This document shows positions 6,929 through 14,657 of a DNA stretch of 64,000 nucleotides, in pieces. The stretch spans positions 43,800 to 107,799 of the forward strand of contig DKYT01000006.1 of assembly GCA_002492465.1 (NCBI GenBank), written 5' to 3'. This DNA comes from Lachnospiraceae bacterium UBA7093. GTDB taxonomy: Bacteria > Bacillota > Clostridia > Lachnospirales > Lachnospiraceae. Every line of letters begins with the position of its first letter. Position 1 is the stretch's first letter. The notes under the pieces were generated by a model. It saw nothing but the letters and a program-made list of their open reading frames with translations, did no database searches and was not told the origin of the DNA. Made by a program: the position numbers and the translations under genes.

Positions 6929-7393
6929 ATGAGTATAGATGAAATGGTATCGAAACACAGTAACATGCTTTATAAAATCTGTATTGTCATGCTGTGCAAC
7001 CAACAGGATGCCGAAGATGCGATTCAGGATACCTTTTGCAGATATCTTGAAAAAAAACCGGACTTCAAAAGCGACGACCATGAAAAGGCATGGCTGATCC
7101 GGGTGGCAACCAATATCTGCCGGGACATGCTTCGTTTCAGAAGCCGCCATCCAAAAGTCTCTATAGACCAGCTGTCAAATCAACTTGCCGCGCCAGCTGC
7201 AAAAGAAACCTTAACAGAGCTTATGGAACTGCCGTCCAAACAGAAAATAGTTATTTATCTTCACTATGTAAACGGCTACAGCGTGAAGGAAATCGCAAAT
7301 ATTTTAGCCATCACGGAAAGCGCCGTTAAAAAAAGACTACAGCGCGGCAGAGAATATCTGAGGCTGTCATGGAAGGAGGAACAGGACAAATGA
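6929..7393 (+). CDS. ECF-family RNA polymerase sigma factor
   Basis: The 154-residue protein has region 2 (MLYKICIVMLCNQQDAEDAIQDTF, with the DAEDxxQDxF motif near residues 30-38). Region 4 (LPSKQKIVIYLHYVNGYSVKEIANIL, then ESAVKKRLQRGREYL) occupies about residues 95-145. It directs RNA polymerase to a stress or envelope regulon. The start at 6929 has AGGAGG 6 nt ahead; the open frame begins six codons earlier without a site. The stop codon overlaps the next gene's ATG as ATGA, giving strict coupling to its presumed membrane anti-sigma partner. Two candidate promoters lie upstream. Confidence 0.92.
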   Translation: MSIDEMVSKHSNMLYKICIVMLCNQQDAEDAIQDTFCRYLEKKPDFKSDDHEKAWLIRVATNICRDMLRFRSRHPKVSIDQLSNQLAAPAAKETLTELMELPSKQKIVIYLHYVNGYSVKEIANILAITESAVKKRLQRGREYLRLSWKEEQDK

Positions 7394-8565
7394 ACGATCA
7401 TAATATCAAAGAAGCGGTAGAACAGATCAACATCCCCGAGGCAATGCAAAAAAGAATCGCTGGAAATCTTTGCAAACAGACGGTAGAAGGAACTTACCAT
7501 TGCAAATACAGGAGCAAAAAATGCAGAAAAATCCTGCTCTCAGCCGCAGCGCTGCTCCTGATCGCGGGAACCATTGGTATTCCCGTACAGGCAGGCATCC
7601 GTTATCTGGTAATGCAGCGAATGGAAAGCATTCCAAAGGAGGAAATGGAAGCCATCCTGGAAATGCAAAAAACACAAAACATAAATGCCAACGACTTTTC
7701 ACGGGAATATTCTCAAAGCGAGCGCGAAAGAATGGCGGCGCTTTTCAGAGCTTATCAAAATGGCACTTTTCCACAAGGTCAGCTTCTCATTGTAGAAAAG
7801 GAAGAACAGGTGCAGACCGACACCCTGTGCTATGTAAGCGATACCGGCTGTTTTTATCTGCCTGACCGGGAACTCACCGATGAAGAGCTTTTGGAGATCA
7901 TCGACTTTGACTCCAAGGAAATATACAGCCTGTCCCTGGATCCTGAGGTTTCCGCTTTTCAGGCGCAGCAACAACAAGAGCAGCTTGAGATTCAAAGCAA
8001 GGTGCAGGCAGAGGGTGGCATCAGCGAAGCAGACGCAGTTGCCATTGCCCAAAAATGGATGGATTCCTTCTTTGGGGTTTCCACTGATGGAATGGAAGAA
8101 ACCATTTACCTGGATGAGGATTCCTTTGAGGTTCCTGTTTATCATATTACCTATGATATCCGCAGCAATTGCTACTATTATTTCTCTATCAGCACCATAG
8201 ACGGCACTCCCATGTCCGTGGATGTAAGCCTTGGTCAATGGCGTGATGCTCCGGCTGTCACAGAATCCCAGGCCAGAGCACAAATGCCTTCCAATTGTGC
8301 ATCGGCAATTCAATTTATGAAAGAGCAGCTTGGAATTCAGGATGATTTTGAAACCGTCACCTGTCTCTACCGGGCTGAAAACGGAGAAATGCTTTCCACT
8401 CTTCTTTCCTATTATTTCACAAATACAGAAGGAGAAATTTACATGGTATGCTTCCTGAAAGGTACCGATGAAATTTCCGGCTATAGCCGGGTAGCTCCTG
8501 CACTATATCAGCAAAGGAGCAGCCGGGAAGATGTCACTGTCATAACCCTTGACCCCAATGCATAA
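7390..8565 (+). CDS. Membrane-anchored putative anti-sigma protein with PepSY/YcdB-like region
   Basis: The 391-residue protein has a cytoplasmic N-terminus of about 50 residues (NIPEAMQKRIAGNL pattern seen in sigma partners). One membrane helix follows (ILLSAAALLLIAGTIGIPVQAG), then a large outer domain. The outer part holds a glutamine-rich linker and ISEADAVAIAQKWMDSFFG, which recalls the PepSY/YcdB-type repeats found in Firmicute envelope proteins. Gene order after an ECF sigma factor with a 4-nt overlap is the main reason for the anti-sigma role. No zinc anti-sigma motif (HxxxCxxC) is visible. GGAGGA lies 9 nt before the ATG at 7390. A bidirectional terminator follows. Confidence 0.6.
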   Translation: MNDHNIKEAVEQINIPEAMQKRIAGNLCKQTVEGTYHCKYRSKKCRKILLSAAALLLIAGTIGIPVQAGIRYLVMQRMESIPKEEMEAILEMQKTQNINANDFSREYSQSERERMAALFRAYQNGTFPQGQLLIVEKEEQVQTDTLCYVSDTGCFYLPDRELTDEELLEIIDFDSKEIYSLSLDPEVSAFQAQQQQEQLEIQSKVQAEGGISEADAVAIAQKWMDSFFGVSTDGMEETIYLDEDSFEVPVYHITYDIRSNCYYYFSISTIDGTPMSVDVSLGQWRDAPAVTESQARAQMPSNCASAIQFMKEQLGIQDDFETVTCLYRAENGEMLSTLLSYYFTNTEGEIYMVCFLKGTDEISGYSRVAPALYQQRSSREDVTVITLDPNA

Positions 8566-8591
8566 AACTCTTCCGCACTCGTCATACTGCC

Positions 8592-8630
8592 AAAAAGGAT
8601 CGAACAGCCCTTGCGCTGCCGATCCTTTTT
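8592..8630. terminator. Bidirectional intrinsic terminator
   Basis: AAAAAGGATCG (8592-8602) pairs with CGATCCTTTTT (8620-8630). A-rich and T-rich flanks serve both the sigma operon (plus) and the ABC/two-component operon (minus), whose stops converge here. Confidence 0.8.
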
Positions 8631-8654
8631 TATAAAGCTTCTTTAAAAAATCAA

Positions 8655-9422
8655 CTATTTGATCACTCTTCTGTTTTTATACATGGAAAACAGCAGTACA
8701 ATCCCCGAAACCGCCCCGAAAAAGAGGAACGACTGCACAAGGGGCATAAAATTATAGCTTCCTCCCTGCCAAAAATCAATGAAGTCGTTGCTGATATAGG
8801 TCATGGGGAACATTGCGGCTACCTTCTGCAGCGCCTCGGGCAGCTGGTCAGTCTGTATTCCCATCATCCCCGTTAAAATCATGATCATAAAATACAAAAA
8901 CATTCCCACCCCAAAGGTAATACTGAATTTCTTGCAGATCTCCGCAATTCCATGGGCAAGCATCAGACTGATCACGCCGATCAGATACAGACTGACTACC
9001 AGGCACAAAAAGGAAGAAAACGCCGGTTTCTGAATCTCCATAAACAATGCCTGGAATACGCCAAACACTACCAGGGCAATAGTCATGAAGATCAGGTGGG
9101 CAATAATCTTTGCCGTGATCTCAGCCTCCATCCCATAGCCAAAAAGACGCATCCTTAATGGAATCCCTCTTTCCACCTCCTGGGCGTACAAAGCGCCGTA
9201 TCCCAAAAGCATAATTGCCATGGGTATCACCAGCGTCATAGTAAGCATAACAGAGGTGGTTACTTCCACGCGCATTTCCTCGGGAACCTGGCTGCCCAAT
9301 GTCCTGGACAACAGTACGCACATAATATTGGGAAATACGATTCCGAAAAAATGAGGCATAAAATTACCGTTGATATTTCTCAACTCATACATTATCATAT
9401 TCAGATTACATCTCTTTTTCAT
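8655..9422 (-). CDS. ABC-2 type transporter permease
   Basis: The 255-residue protein has six predicted membrane helices (for example VMLTMTLVIPMAIMLLGYGALY and ITFGVGMFLYFMIMILTGMMGI). The ABC-2 export signature region MFPMTYISNDFIDFW follows near residue 210. It works with the ATPase encoded just upstream, overlapping by 4 nt (ATGA). Exporters of this layout next to a two-component system usually handle a peptide antibiotic, lantibiotic or other envelope-active compound. The substrate cannot be read from the sequence. Confidence 0.82.
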   Translation of the reverse strand: MKKRCNLNMIMYELRNINGNFMPHFFGIVFPNIMCVLLSRTLGSQVPEEMRVEVTTSVMLTMTLVIPMAIMLLGYGALYAQEVERGIPLRMRLFGYGMEAEITAKIIAHLIFMTIALVVFGVFQALFMEIQKPAFSSFLCLVVSLYLIGVISLMLAHGIAEICKKFSITFGVGMFLYFMIMILTGMMGIQTDQLPEALQKVAAMFPMTYISNDFIDFWQGGSYNFMPLVQSFLFFGAVSGIVLLFSMYKNRRVIK

Positions 9423-10303
9423 GCCTGCCCCTCCCTCTGCTTTTCATAATAGCTCTCCTTTGCATTCATAAACATAATCTCAATATCGGAATGGCTCCTT
9501 TTATAATTCACATCGTTTTTCAATAAAATGGAAGTAATCTTCTCTTCCTCTTCCCTGCTTTTGGCGGATATGGCAAGCAAATGATCCGGGGATTTCAAGG
9601 TTTGAAAGCCTTCCATAAGCTTCCTGTTTCTCTCCTGCTGATCCATAATGTAAATAACTCTTCCGCAGTAGGTTCTGAAAAGCTCGTCGGTCCTGCCATA
9701 GGCGATCACTTTTCCCTCGTCTAAGATCAGCAGCTTATCTGCAAGCTGCTCCAGCTCGTCATAGTAATGGGAGATCACCAACAGGGTATTCCTTTTATTG
9801 CGGTACCATTCCACCATTTTTTCCATCAGCTTCTGCCTGGTTTCAAAATCCAGCCCTGAAGTCACCTCGTCGTATATGGTCAGCTTTGCTTTCTGCATCA
9901 TTACCATAATGATGGTAAGCTTCTGCTTCTGACCTCCGGATAAGGCGTTAATTCTTTTTTTCAGACAGGGTTCAAATTCAAAAAAGGAAATCAATTCCCC
10001 AAGCTCTCTGTTTTCCTTTATCTTTGTATTCAACATGGTTTCCATAATGTACTTCACCGGCATGGTGGTTGCATATTCGTTAAACTGCATGTGTACCGCC
10101 ATCTCTTCCGCCTGAAGCTGGGTTATCACCTTTCCCTGATATGGGATCAGCCCTAAAAGCGCCTTTACCAACGTGCTTTTGCCCGCTCCGTTAGATCCAA
10201 TGACCCCAATCCGCTCCCCTTCTTCAACGACAATGGGTTCGGTAATTTGAAGCGCCACATGGTTTCCATATTTTGCCTGTAACTGCTTGATTGTCAGCAA
10301 CAT
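9419..10303 (-). CDS. ABC transporter ATP-binding protein
   Basis: The 294-residue cytoplasmic ATPase has Walker A GSNGAGKST near residue 36, signature LSGGQKQKLTI near residue 120, Walker B LTIYDEVTSGLD near 141 and the switch histidine in LVISHYYDEL. The Walker B motif uses DE followed by V rather than P, a mild variant. An extra C-terminal segment of about 80 residues is common in exporter ATPases of the ABC-2 group. It overlaps the permease gene by 4 nt and starts 3 nt after the histidine kinase stop, so the four genes from 12566 to 8655 form one operon. Confidence 0.9.
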   Translation of the reverse strand: MLLTIKQLQAKYGNHVALQITEPIVVEEGERIGVIGSNGAGKSTLVKALLGLIPYQGKVITQLQAEEMAVHMQFNEYATTMPVKYIMETMLNTKIKENRELGELISFFEFEPCLKKRINALSGGQKQKLTIIMVMMQKAKLTIYDEVTSGLDFETRQKLMEKMVEWYRNKRNTLLVISHYYDELEQLADKLLILDEGKVIAYGRTDELFRTYCGRVIYIMDQQERNRKLMEGFQTLKSPDHLLAISAKSREEEEKITSILLKNDVNYKRSHSDIEIMFMNAKESYYEKQREGQA

Positions 10304-10306
10304 GTT

Positions 10307-11908
10307 CTATTCCTCTCCTTTTTTCTTTTCCTTCCAGAACAGCTTTGCGCATACGCATCCGTCCTGGTTTTCAACCGTAAGTCTACAGCCCATCAGCCTG
10401 CCGTAATAGGAAGCGACATAAAGCCCCAGACCCTTTCCTTTGCCGCCCGGGTCGCTGCTCACAAAGGGATCAAAAATATTGGGCAGAAGCTTCTCCTCTA
10501 TAACGCTCCCGTAATTTCTGATGCAAAGCTCCCCTGGGCAAATTTGAATTTCAATTTTCTCCCCCTCAGGCGTATAACAGACTGCATTGGAAAGCAGGTT
10601 GTCTATGATCTTTTTCAACATTTCCTGGTCTGCCAGAAAACTTCCTTCCCCTTTGACCTTAACCTCCAGACGCTTGCTCTCCGTCTGCACAGCATAGGCT
10701 CCCACAAGCTCCTTTACCAGCAGCTCTATTCTCACATCCTCTTTCTCCATATGGTCGATGCGGTAATTCAGATACAGAATATCCTCCACAATCCTTTTCA
10801 TGGATAAAAGCTGGCTTTTCACCTCCGGCAGATATTCTCTGGTATTTTTATATTTCCCCACCTCATTGATCATCCCTTCCACCAGCAGCAAAGCGGCTGA
10901 GACGGGCGTCTTTAATTGATGGGCGGACGCCCTTAAAAAGACCTCCTGCCTTACGTTTTCCTCCTCCAATGCATGATTGGTCTGCTCCAGGGCAAGGTAC
11001 TGATCCCGCAGCTTTTCGTATAATTCCTGTATCGCTCTACCCAAATCTCCGATCTCGCCTGTATCGCTCGTTTCAAACGCCTCCACCTCGAAGTGCTCCG
11101 CCAGCTTTGCGCCTTCCGCATAGCCTGCAAGTCGGATAATGGGATTCACAATCTTCCCTGAAAAAAATCGTGAGGCAATCAGGATCAGTAAAAATACTAC
11201 CGCAATAATCATCGGAAGGCTGCCCATAACCACCGGTGTGATCTCATCCATACGGGGCGTCATGGTGGGCATAATCGTCACAATCAAAGCATCCTTTGCC
11301 CTGGTCATGGCAACATAAGTGGTATAACCGTAATTTTCATCTGAAACGCCGCCCTCATAGACCACCAGATTGTTCCCTTCCATATGGAACTTCTCATATT
11401 CCTCCTGATAGACGCCTTCTCCCTCCTTGCCTTCTATCTGTACGGAGACAGGATAGTCTTCACCCAGCCGATCCTCAAGGGAGAATTTTTCTGCAAACAG
11501 CTCTTCCCACTCATTTCCCTTTTCCCACTGAAAGTCATAAGACTGTTCCCAGGACTCTCCCTCTCCCCAGTTTGCCATATGGTCTCTGATCCCGTTCAGC
11601 AGTTCCTGCAGATCCTCGTCCCTGACATCCACCGTCAGCTTAAAAAATGTTCCCGCCACATAAATCTTCGAGCCTTCATTGGGTATTTCCACAGAGTAGG
11701 TAGCGGTGGGATTTTTAACTGCAATATTATCATAGGTTCTTTGATCTACATATTTTTTCTGAACCTCCACCACTGAATTATAATTGCTGTCCGTTACATA
11801 TTTCACATACAGGGAAGGCAGCATAATCGTAAAATACCCTACTATAAAAGCCACCATGATCCCCGCAAGAAGCATACTGTAAACAAAAGTTTTCTTAGAC
11901 AGTCTCAT
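10307..11908 (-). CDS. Sensor histidine kinase
   Basis: The 533-residue membrane kinase has a first helix at about residues 9-33, an extracellular sensor of about 190 residues, and a second helix at about 228-247. A HAMP region, the phospho-acceptor H330 in ASAHQLKTPVSA, an N box (LLSNAVCYTP) and a G box (GKGKGLGLYVA) follow. It phosphorylates the response regulator encoded just upstream. The ATG at 11908 is chosen because AAGGAG precedes it and it overlaps the regulator's last codons; an upstream in-frame start lacks a site. The sensor domain is acidic and tryptophan-rich with no recognised fold. The adjacent exporter suggests a signal acting on the envelope. Confidence 0.92.
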   Translation of the reverse strand: MRLSKKTFVYSMLLAGIMVAFIVGYFTIMLPSLYVKYVTDSNYNSVVEVQKKYVDQRTYDNIAVKNPTATYSVEIPNEGSKIYVAGTFFKLTVDVRDEDLQELLNGIRDHMANWGEGESWEQSYDFQWEKGNEWEELFAEKFSLEDRLGEDYPVSVQIEGKEGEGVYQEEYEKFHMEGNNLVVYEGGVSDENYGYTTYVAMTRAKDALIVTIMPTMTPRMDEITPVVMGSLPMIIAVVFLLILIASRFFSGKIVNPIIRLAGYAEGAKLAEHFEVEAFETSDTGEIGDLGRAIQELYEKLRDQYLALEQTNHALEEENVRQEVFLRASAHQLKTPVSAALLLVEGMINEVGKYKNTREYLPEVKSQLLSMKRIVEDILYLNYRIDHMEKEDVRIELLVKELVGAYAVQTESKRLEVKVKGEGSFLADQEMLKKIIDNLLSNAVCYTPEGEKIEIQICPGELCIRNYGSVIEEKLLPNIFDPFVSSDPGGKGKGLGLYVASYYGRLMGCRLTVENQDGCVCAKLFWKEKKKGEE

Positions 11909-12566
11909 TACCGTCTCCTTCCTGAAACTGGTAACCAATACCAATTACCGTTTTGATGTAATTCCCGGGAAGTTTTTTCCGCAGATTTTTCACATGGGCG
12001 TCGATAATCCGGTCATTACCCACATAATCCTCGTTAAAGATCCGCAGAATCAGCTGTTCCCTTGTAAACGCCCTGTTAGGCTCCTTTTCCAGAACCTGCA
12101 GCAGTAAAAATTCGCTTAAGGTCAGTTCCAGGGATACGCCGTTATAAAATGCCTGGTAAGCGTCGTCATGAAGCGCAAGCCCTTTTTCCATCTGAATCTC
12201 CGTACCCTTTACCCGCCGCAGGATCGTTTCCATCCGTTTCAGCAAGATAATGGGGGACACCGGTTTGATCACATAGTCATCCGCATAGAGGTTGAACGCC
12301 TGCACCTGGGTCTTTTCATCATCCAGCGCCGTCAGCATAATGGTGGCAAGCTCCGGCTTGTGCTCCTTGATATAGGCAAGCACCTCAAGCCCGCTGACCT
12401 TGGGCACCATAATATCCAGCACCGCCATATCAAAAGTCTTGTCTTTCAGAAACGCCAGCGCCTGTTCCCCATCCTCCGCGCAGGTCACTTCATAGCCCTG
12501 GATCTTCATGTATTCCGTCAGCACCTCCCGTATGGTAGGCTCATCCTCTAAAAATAAAATCCGCAT
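11895..12566 (-). CDS. OmpR-family response regulator
   Basis: The 223-residue protein has a receiver domain (acidic pair ED at residues 7-8, phospho-acceptor D51 in MAVLDIMVPK, switch threonine in IMLTA, lysine in VIKPVSP). A C-terminal winged helix follows (LTLSEFLLLQVLEKEPNRAFTREQL to VDAHVKNLRKKL-type motif). The ATG at 12566 has GGGAG ahead. It overlaps the kinase gene by 14 nt. It is the first gene of the RR-HK-ATPase-permease operon. TTCATA direct repeats 11 bp apart lie over its predicted -35 region, which fits autoregulation. Confidence 0.93.
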   Translation of the reverse strand: MRILFLEDEPTIREVLTEYMKIQGYEVTCAEDGEQALAFLKDKTFDMAVLDIMVPKVSGLEVLAYIKEHKPELATIMLTALDDEKTQVQAFNLYADDYVIKPVSPIILLKRMETILRRVKGTEIQMEKGLALHDDAYQAFYNGVSLELTLSEFLLLQVLEKEPNRAFTREQLILRIFNEDYVGNDRIIDAHVKNLRKKLPGNYIKTVIGIGYQFQEGDGNETV

Positions 12567-12589
12567 GATTTTCTCCCTTTTTAAGTCCC

Positions 12590-12621
12590 ATAAGCCGAAC
12601 CGCAAAGCATATCGGCATTTG
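12590..12621 (+). repeat. Dispersed 32-nt stem-loop repeat, copy C
   Basis: It reads ATAAGCCG-N3-CGCAAAGC-N4-CGG on the plus strand, opposite to the downstream response-regulator gene whose leader it occupies. One stem pair differs from the 54 kb copy on both sides (A-T instead of G-C), which supports a conserved RNA or DNA fold. Confidence 0.55.
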
Positions 12622-12681
12622 GTACATTTACAGGTTTATTTCTCCTCCGCAGATCAGCGCTAATCTGAAGAAGATATGGTT

Positions 12682-12713
12682 ATTGTAACACACCTGTATG
12701 AATTCTATATGAA
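12682..12713 (-). promoter_or_regulatory. Candidate response-regulator promoter with 11-bp direct repeats
   Basis: On the minus strand, two copies of TTCATA (12713-12708 and 12702-12697) are exactly 11 bp apart and cover the position of the -35 box ahead of TACAAT (12687-12682). OmpR-type regulators typically bind such direct repeats. Confidence 0.4.
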
Positions 12714-12729
12714 GATAAGATGTAAATTT

Positions 12730-12760
12730 AGCCTGCCAAAAAGATTCTTGGCAGGCTTTT
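12730..12760. terminator. Terminator hairpin after the CUT1 sugar operon
   Basis: AGCCTGCCAA (12730-12739) pairs with TTGGCAGGCT (12748-12757), with TTTT on the plus side and AAATTT on the other. It lies 40 nt after the last permease stop. Confidence 0.65.
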
Positions 12761-12796
12761 CCTGTTAAAACGTCTTTTATTTTCTTTTTATCCTGG

Positions 12797-13630
12797 CTAT
12801 CCTTTAATACCGGTTGTTGCAATTCCCTCCACAAAATATCTTTGCAGAAATATAAACATAACCAATACCGGGATCAGGGCAACGGTGGCCGCCGCCATAA
12901 TCAACGCATAATTGGAAGAATACTGGGTATTAAACATCCGCAGCATTACCTGAAGGGTCTTCTTACTGGTGGAAGATAAGTAAATCAAAGGTCCCATAAA
13001 GTCATTCCACTCAAAGGTGAAGGAAGTGATGCACAGCGTTGCGATAACAGGTTTCGACAGGGGCATTATCAGCTTCGCCCAGATTCCATACTCGCTCAAT
13101 CCGTCAATTCTTGCTGCCTCCAAAAGCTCCTCCGGAATTCCCATAAAAAACTGCCTCATCAAAAAGACGCCGGTTGCCGTAAAAGTATGCATCAAAATAA
13201 TTCCCAAATGACTGTCTGTCAATCCTAAAAATGTCATCATTTTATACTGAGGTACCATGTATACCTGCCAGGGGATGGCAATAGTCATAATGTACATCAT
13301 AAAGATCACGTTTTTCCCTTTAAATTCCAATTTTGCAAATGCATATGCCGCCAGCGCCGACGTAACCAATTGCAAAACGGTGACCACCACCGTTAATTTT
13401 ACACTGTTAAAAAAACCGGTAAGAAGCGGAACTCTTTGCCAGATTTCTTTATAATTGCCCCACTGGGGCGTTTCCGGTATCCAGATAATCGGAAACGAAA
13501 ATACATCTTTTTCCAATTTCAAGGACGCTGAAATCATCCATGCAAATGGAACCAGCATAATAAATGCCATGAAAATCAATGCCATATATAACAATACCGT
13601 CCTGATACTCTTTTTCCTGCTGTCTGCCAT
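12797..13630 (-). CDS. Carbohydrate ABC transporter permease, MalG type (CUT1)
   Basis: The 277-residue permease has six predicted helices and the EAA loop EAARIDGLSEYGIWAKLIMPLSKP (about residues 190-213), which contacts the ATPase. This is the second permease subunit of a CUT1 importer for oligosaccharides. The operon has no ATPase gene; such importers in Firmicutes usually share a genome-wide MsmK/UgpC-type ATPase. The ATG at 13630 follows GGGGGGAAGG. It begins 13 nt after the stop of the other permease. It is the last gene of the locus, followed by a hairpin terminator. Confidence 0.92.
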   Translation of the reverse strand: MADSRKKSIRTVLLYMALIFMAFIMLVPFAWMISASLKLEKDVFSFPIIWIPETPQWGNYKEIWQRVPLLTGFFNSVKLTVVVTVLQLVTSALAAYAFAKLEFKGKNVIFMMYIMTIAIPWQVYMVPQYKMMTFLGLTDSHLGIILMHTFTATGVFLMRQFFMGIPEELLEAARIDGLSEYGIWAKLIMPLSKPVIATLCITSFTFEWNDFMGPLIYLSSTSKKTLQVMLRMFNTQYSSNYALIMAAATVALIPVLVMFIFLQRYFVEGIATTGIKG

Positions 13631-13643
13631 ATCCTTCCCCCCT

Positions 13644-14564
13644 TTATATATTGCTGGTAAACTTCTTTTCAAACTTAAACTGAAGCAATGTTACGCTTAA
13701 AATAATAACCAGCAGGATCATGGAAACGGCACTGGCATAACCAAATTTTGAATTGACAAACGCCTGGTTGAAAATGTGATAAGCCAAAACCTTGGTAGAC
13801 TCACCCGGTCCTCCCTGGGTGGTGATATACATAATGTCATAGGATTTGAAGGTAGTTACCATCAGCATCATCAATATATAAAAAGTGGTAGGCGTAATTC
13901 CCGGCCACGTAACATTCAAAAACTGCTGCCAGCGATTCGCTCCGTCTAACGCTGCCGCTTCATACAGGTCTTTGGAAATTCCCTGGAGCGCGGCAAGATA
14001 AACAATCATATAATACCCCATGCCTTTCCATACCGTCAGCCCTATAATGGTGGGCATTGCCCATGTGGTAGATGCCGCCCATCTTGGCGGATTTACAACG
14101 CCGAGTGCGCGCAGGATACTGTTGACCGGTCCAATCTCCGGATTGAACAATGCCATCCACACCACCGCAATTGCAACCAGGGACGCCACATACGGGAAAA
14201 ATAACACGGAGCGGAAAAATACTCTTCCTTTCAGGGGTTTATTCATCAAAATTGCTAAAAACAAAGCTATGGCCATTGTCAGCGGCACTGTTACCGCCGT
14301 ATAATAAATTGTGTTCTTTAAGGAAATCCAAAAGCTTTTGTCCTTCAAAAACATATAAAAGAAATTCTTAAGCCCTACAAACTGAATGGGATTCCCTGAA
14401 TCCCACTGGCAGAAAGCAAGAATCAGTGAAAATATAATCGGTACAAAGGTAAACACAAAAAATCCTGTCAGGCTGGGCAAAATAAAGGAATACGCAACCA
14501 GCGTTTTTTTCCTTTTCAGGTTTGACCCCCTATCCCCCTTATTTGGGCGGCTTAATTTATCCAT
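13644..14564 (-). CDS. Carbohydrate ABC transporter permease, MalF/UgpA type (CUT1)
   Basis: The 306-residue permease has six predicted helices starting at about residue 19 (VAYSFILPSLTGFFVFTFVP). The EAA motif LYEAAALDGANRWQQFLNVTWP lies near residues 205-226. It pairs with the MalG-type permease to form the membrane channel for the sugar delivered by the binding protein encoded upstream. The ATG at 14564 has AAGGGAGGAG ahead; the open frame extends 24 codons further without a good site. A strong intercistronic hairpin lies between the binding-protein gene and this one. Confidence 0.92.
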   Translation of the reverse strand: MDKLSRPNKGDRGSNLKRKKTLVAYSFILPSLTGFFVFTFVPIIFSLILAFCQWDSGNPIQFVGLKNFFYMFLKDKSFWISLKNTIYYTAVTVPLTMAIALFLAILMNKPLKGRVFFRSVLFFPYVASLVAIAVVWMALFNPEIGPVNSILRALGVVNPPRWAASTTWAMPTIIGLTVWKGMGYYMIVYLAALQGISKDLYEAAALDGANRWQQFLNVTWPGITPTTFYILMMLMVTTFKSYDIMYITTQGGPGESTKVLAYHIFNQAFVNSKFGYASAVSMILLVIILSVTLLQFKFEKKFTSNI

Positions 14565-14598
14565 AAAAACTCCTCCCTTACTGTGGAATCTGGCATGA

Positions 14599-14631
14599 AA
14601 GCCGCCCAAAACGCATGCCTTTGGGCGGCTT
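14599..14631 (-). promoter_or_regulatory. Intercistronic hairpin between binding-protein and permease genes
   Basis: A 12-bp GC-rich stem (AAGCCGCCCAAA at 14599-14610 with TTTGGGCGGCTT at 14620-14631) follows the binding-protein stop by 27 nt. Such hairpins commonly cause partial termination or protect the upstream mRNA, so the binding protein is made in excess. Confidence 0.6.
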
Positions 14632-14657
14632 TTCAAAATCAGCTGCTTTTCCTCTGA

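Noticed and set aside
12628..12834. 68-codon minus-strand frame ahead of the response regulator
   Set aside because: It spans the terminator hairpin at 12730-12757, overlaps the end of the MalG-type gene, and has no ribosome binding site or protein-like composition.
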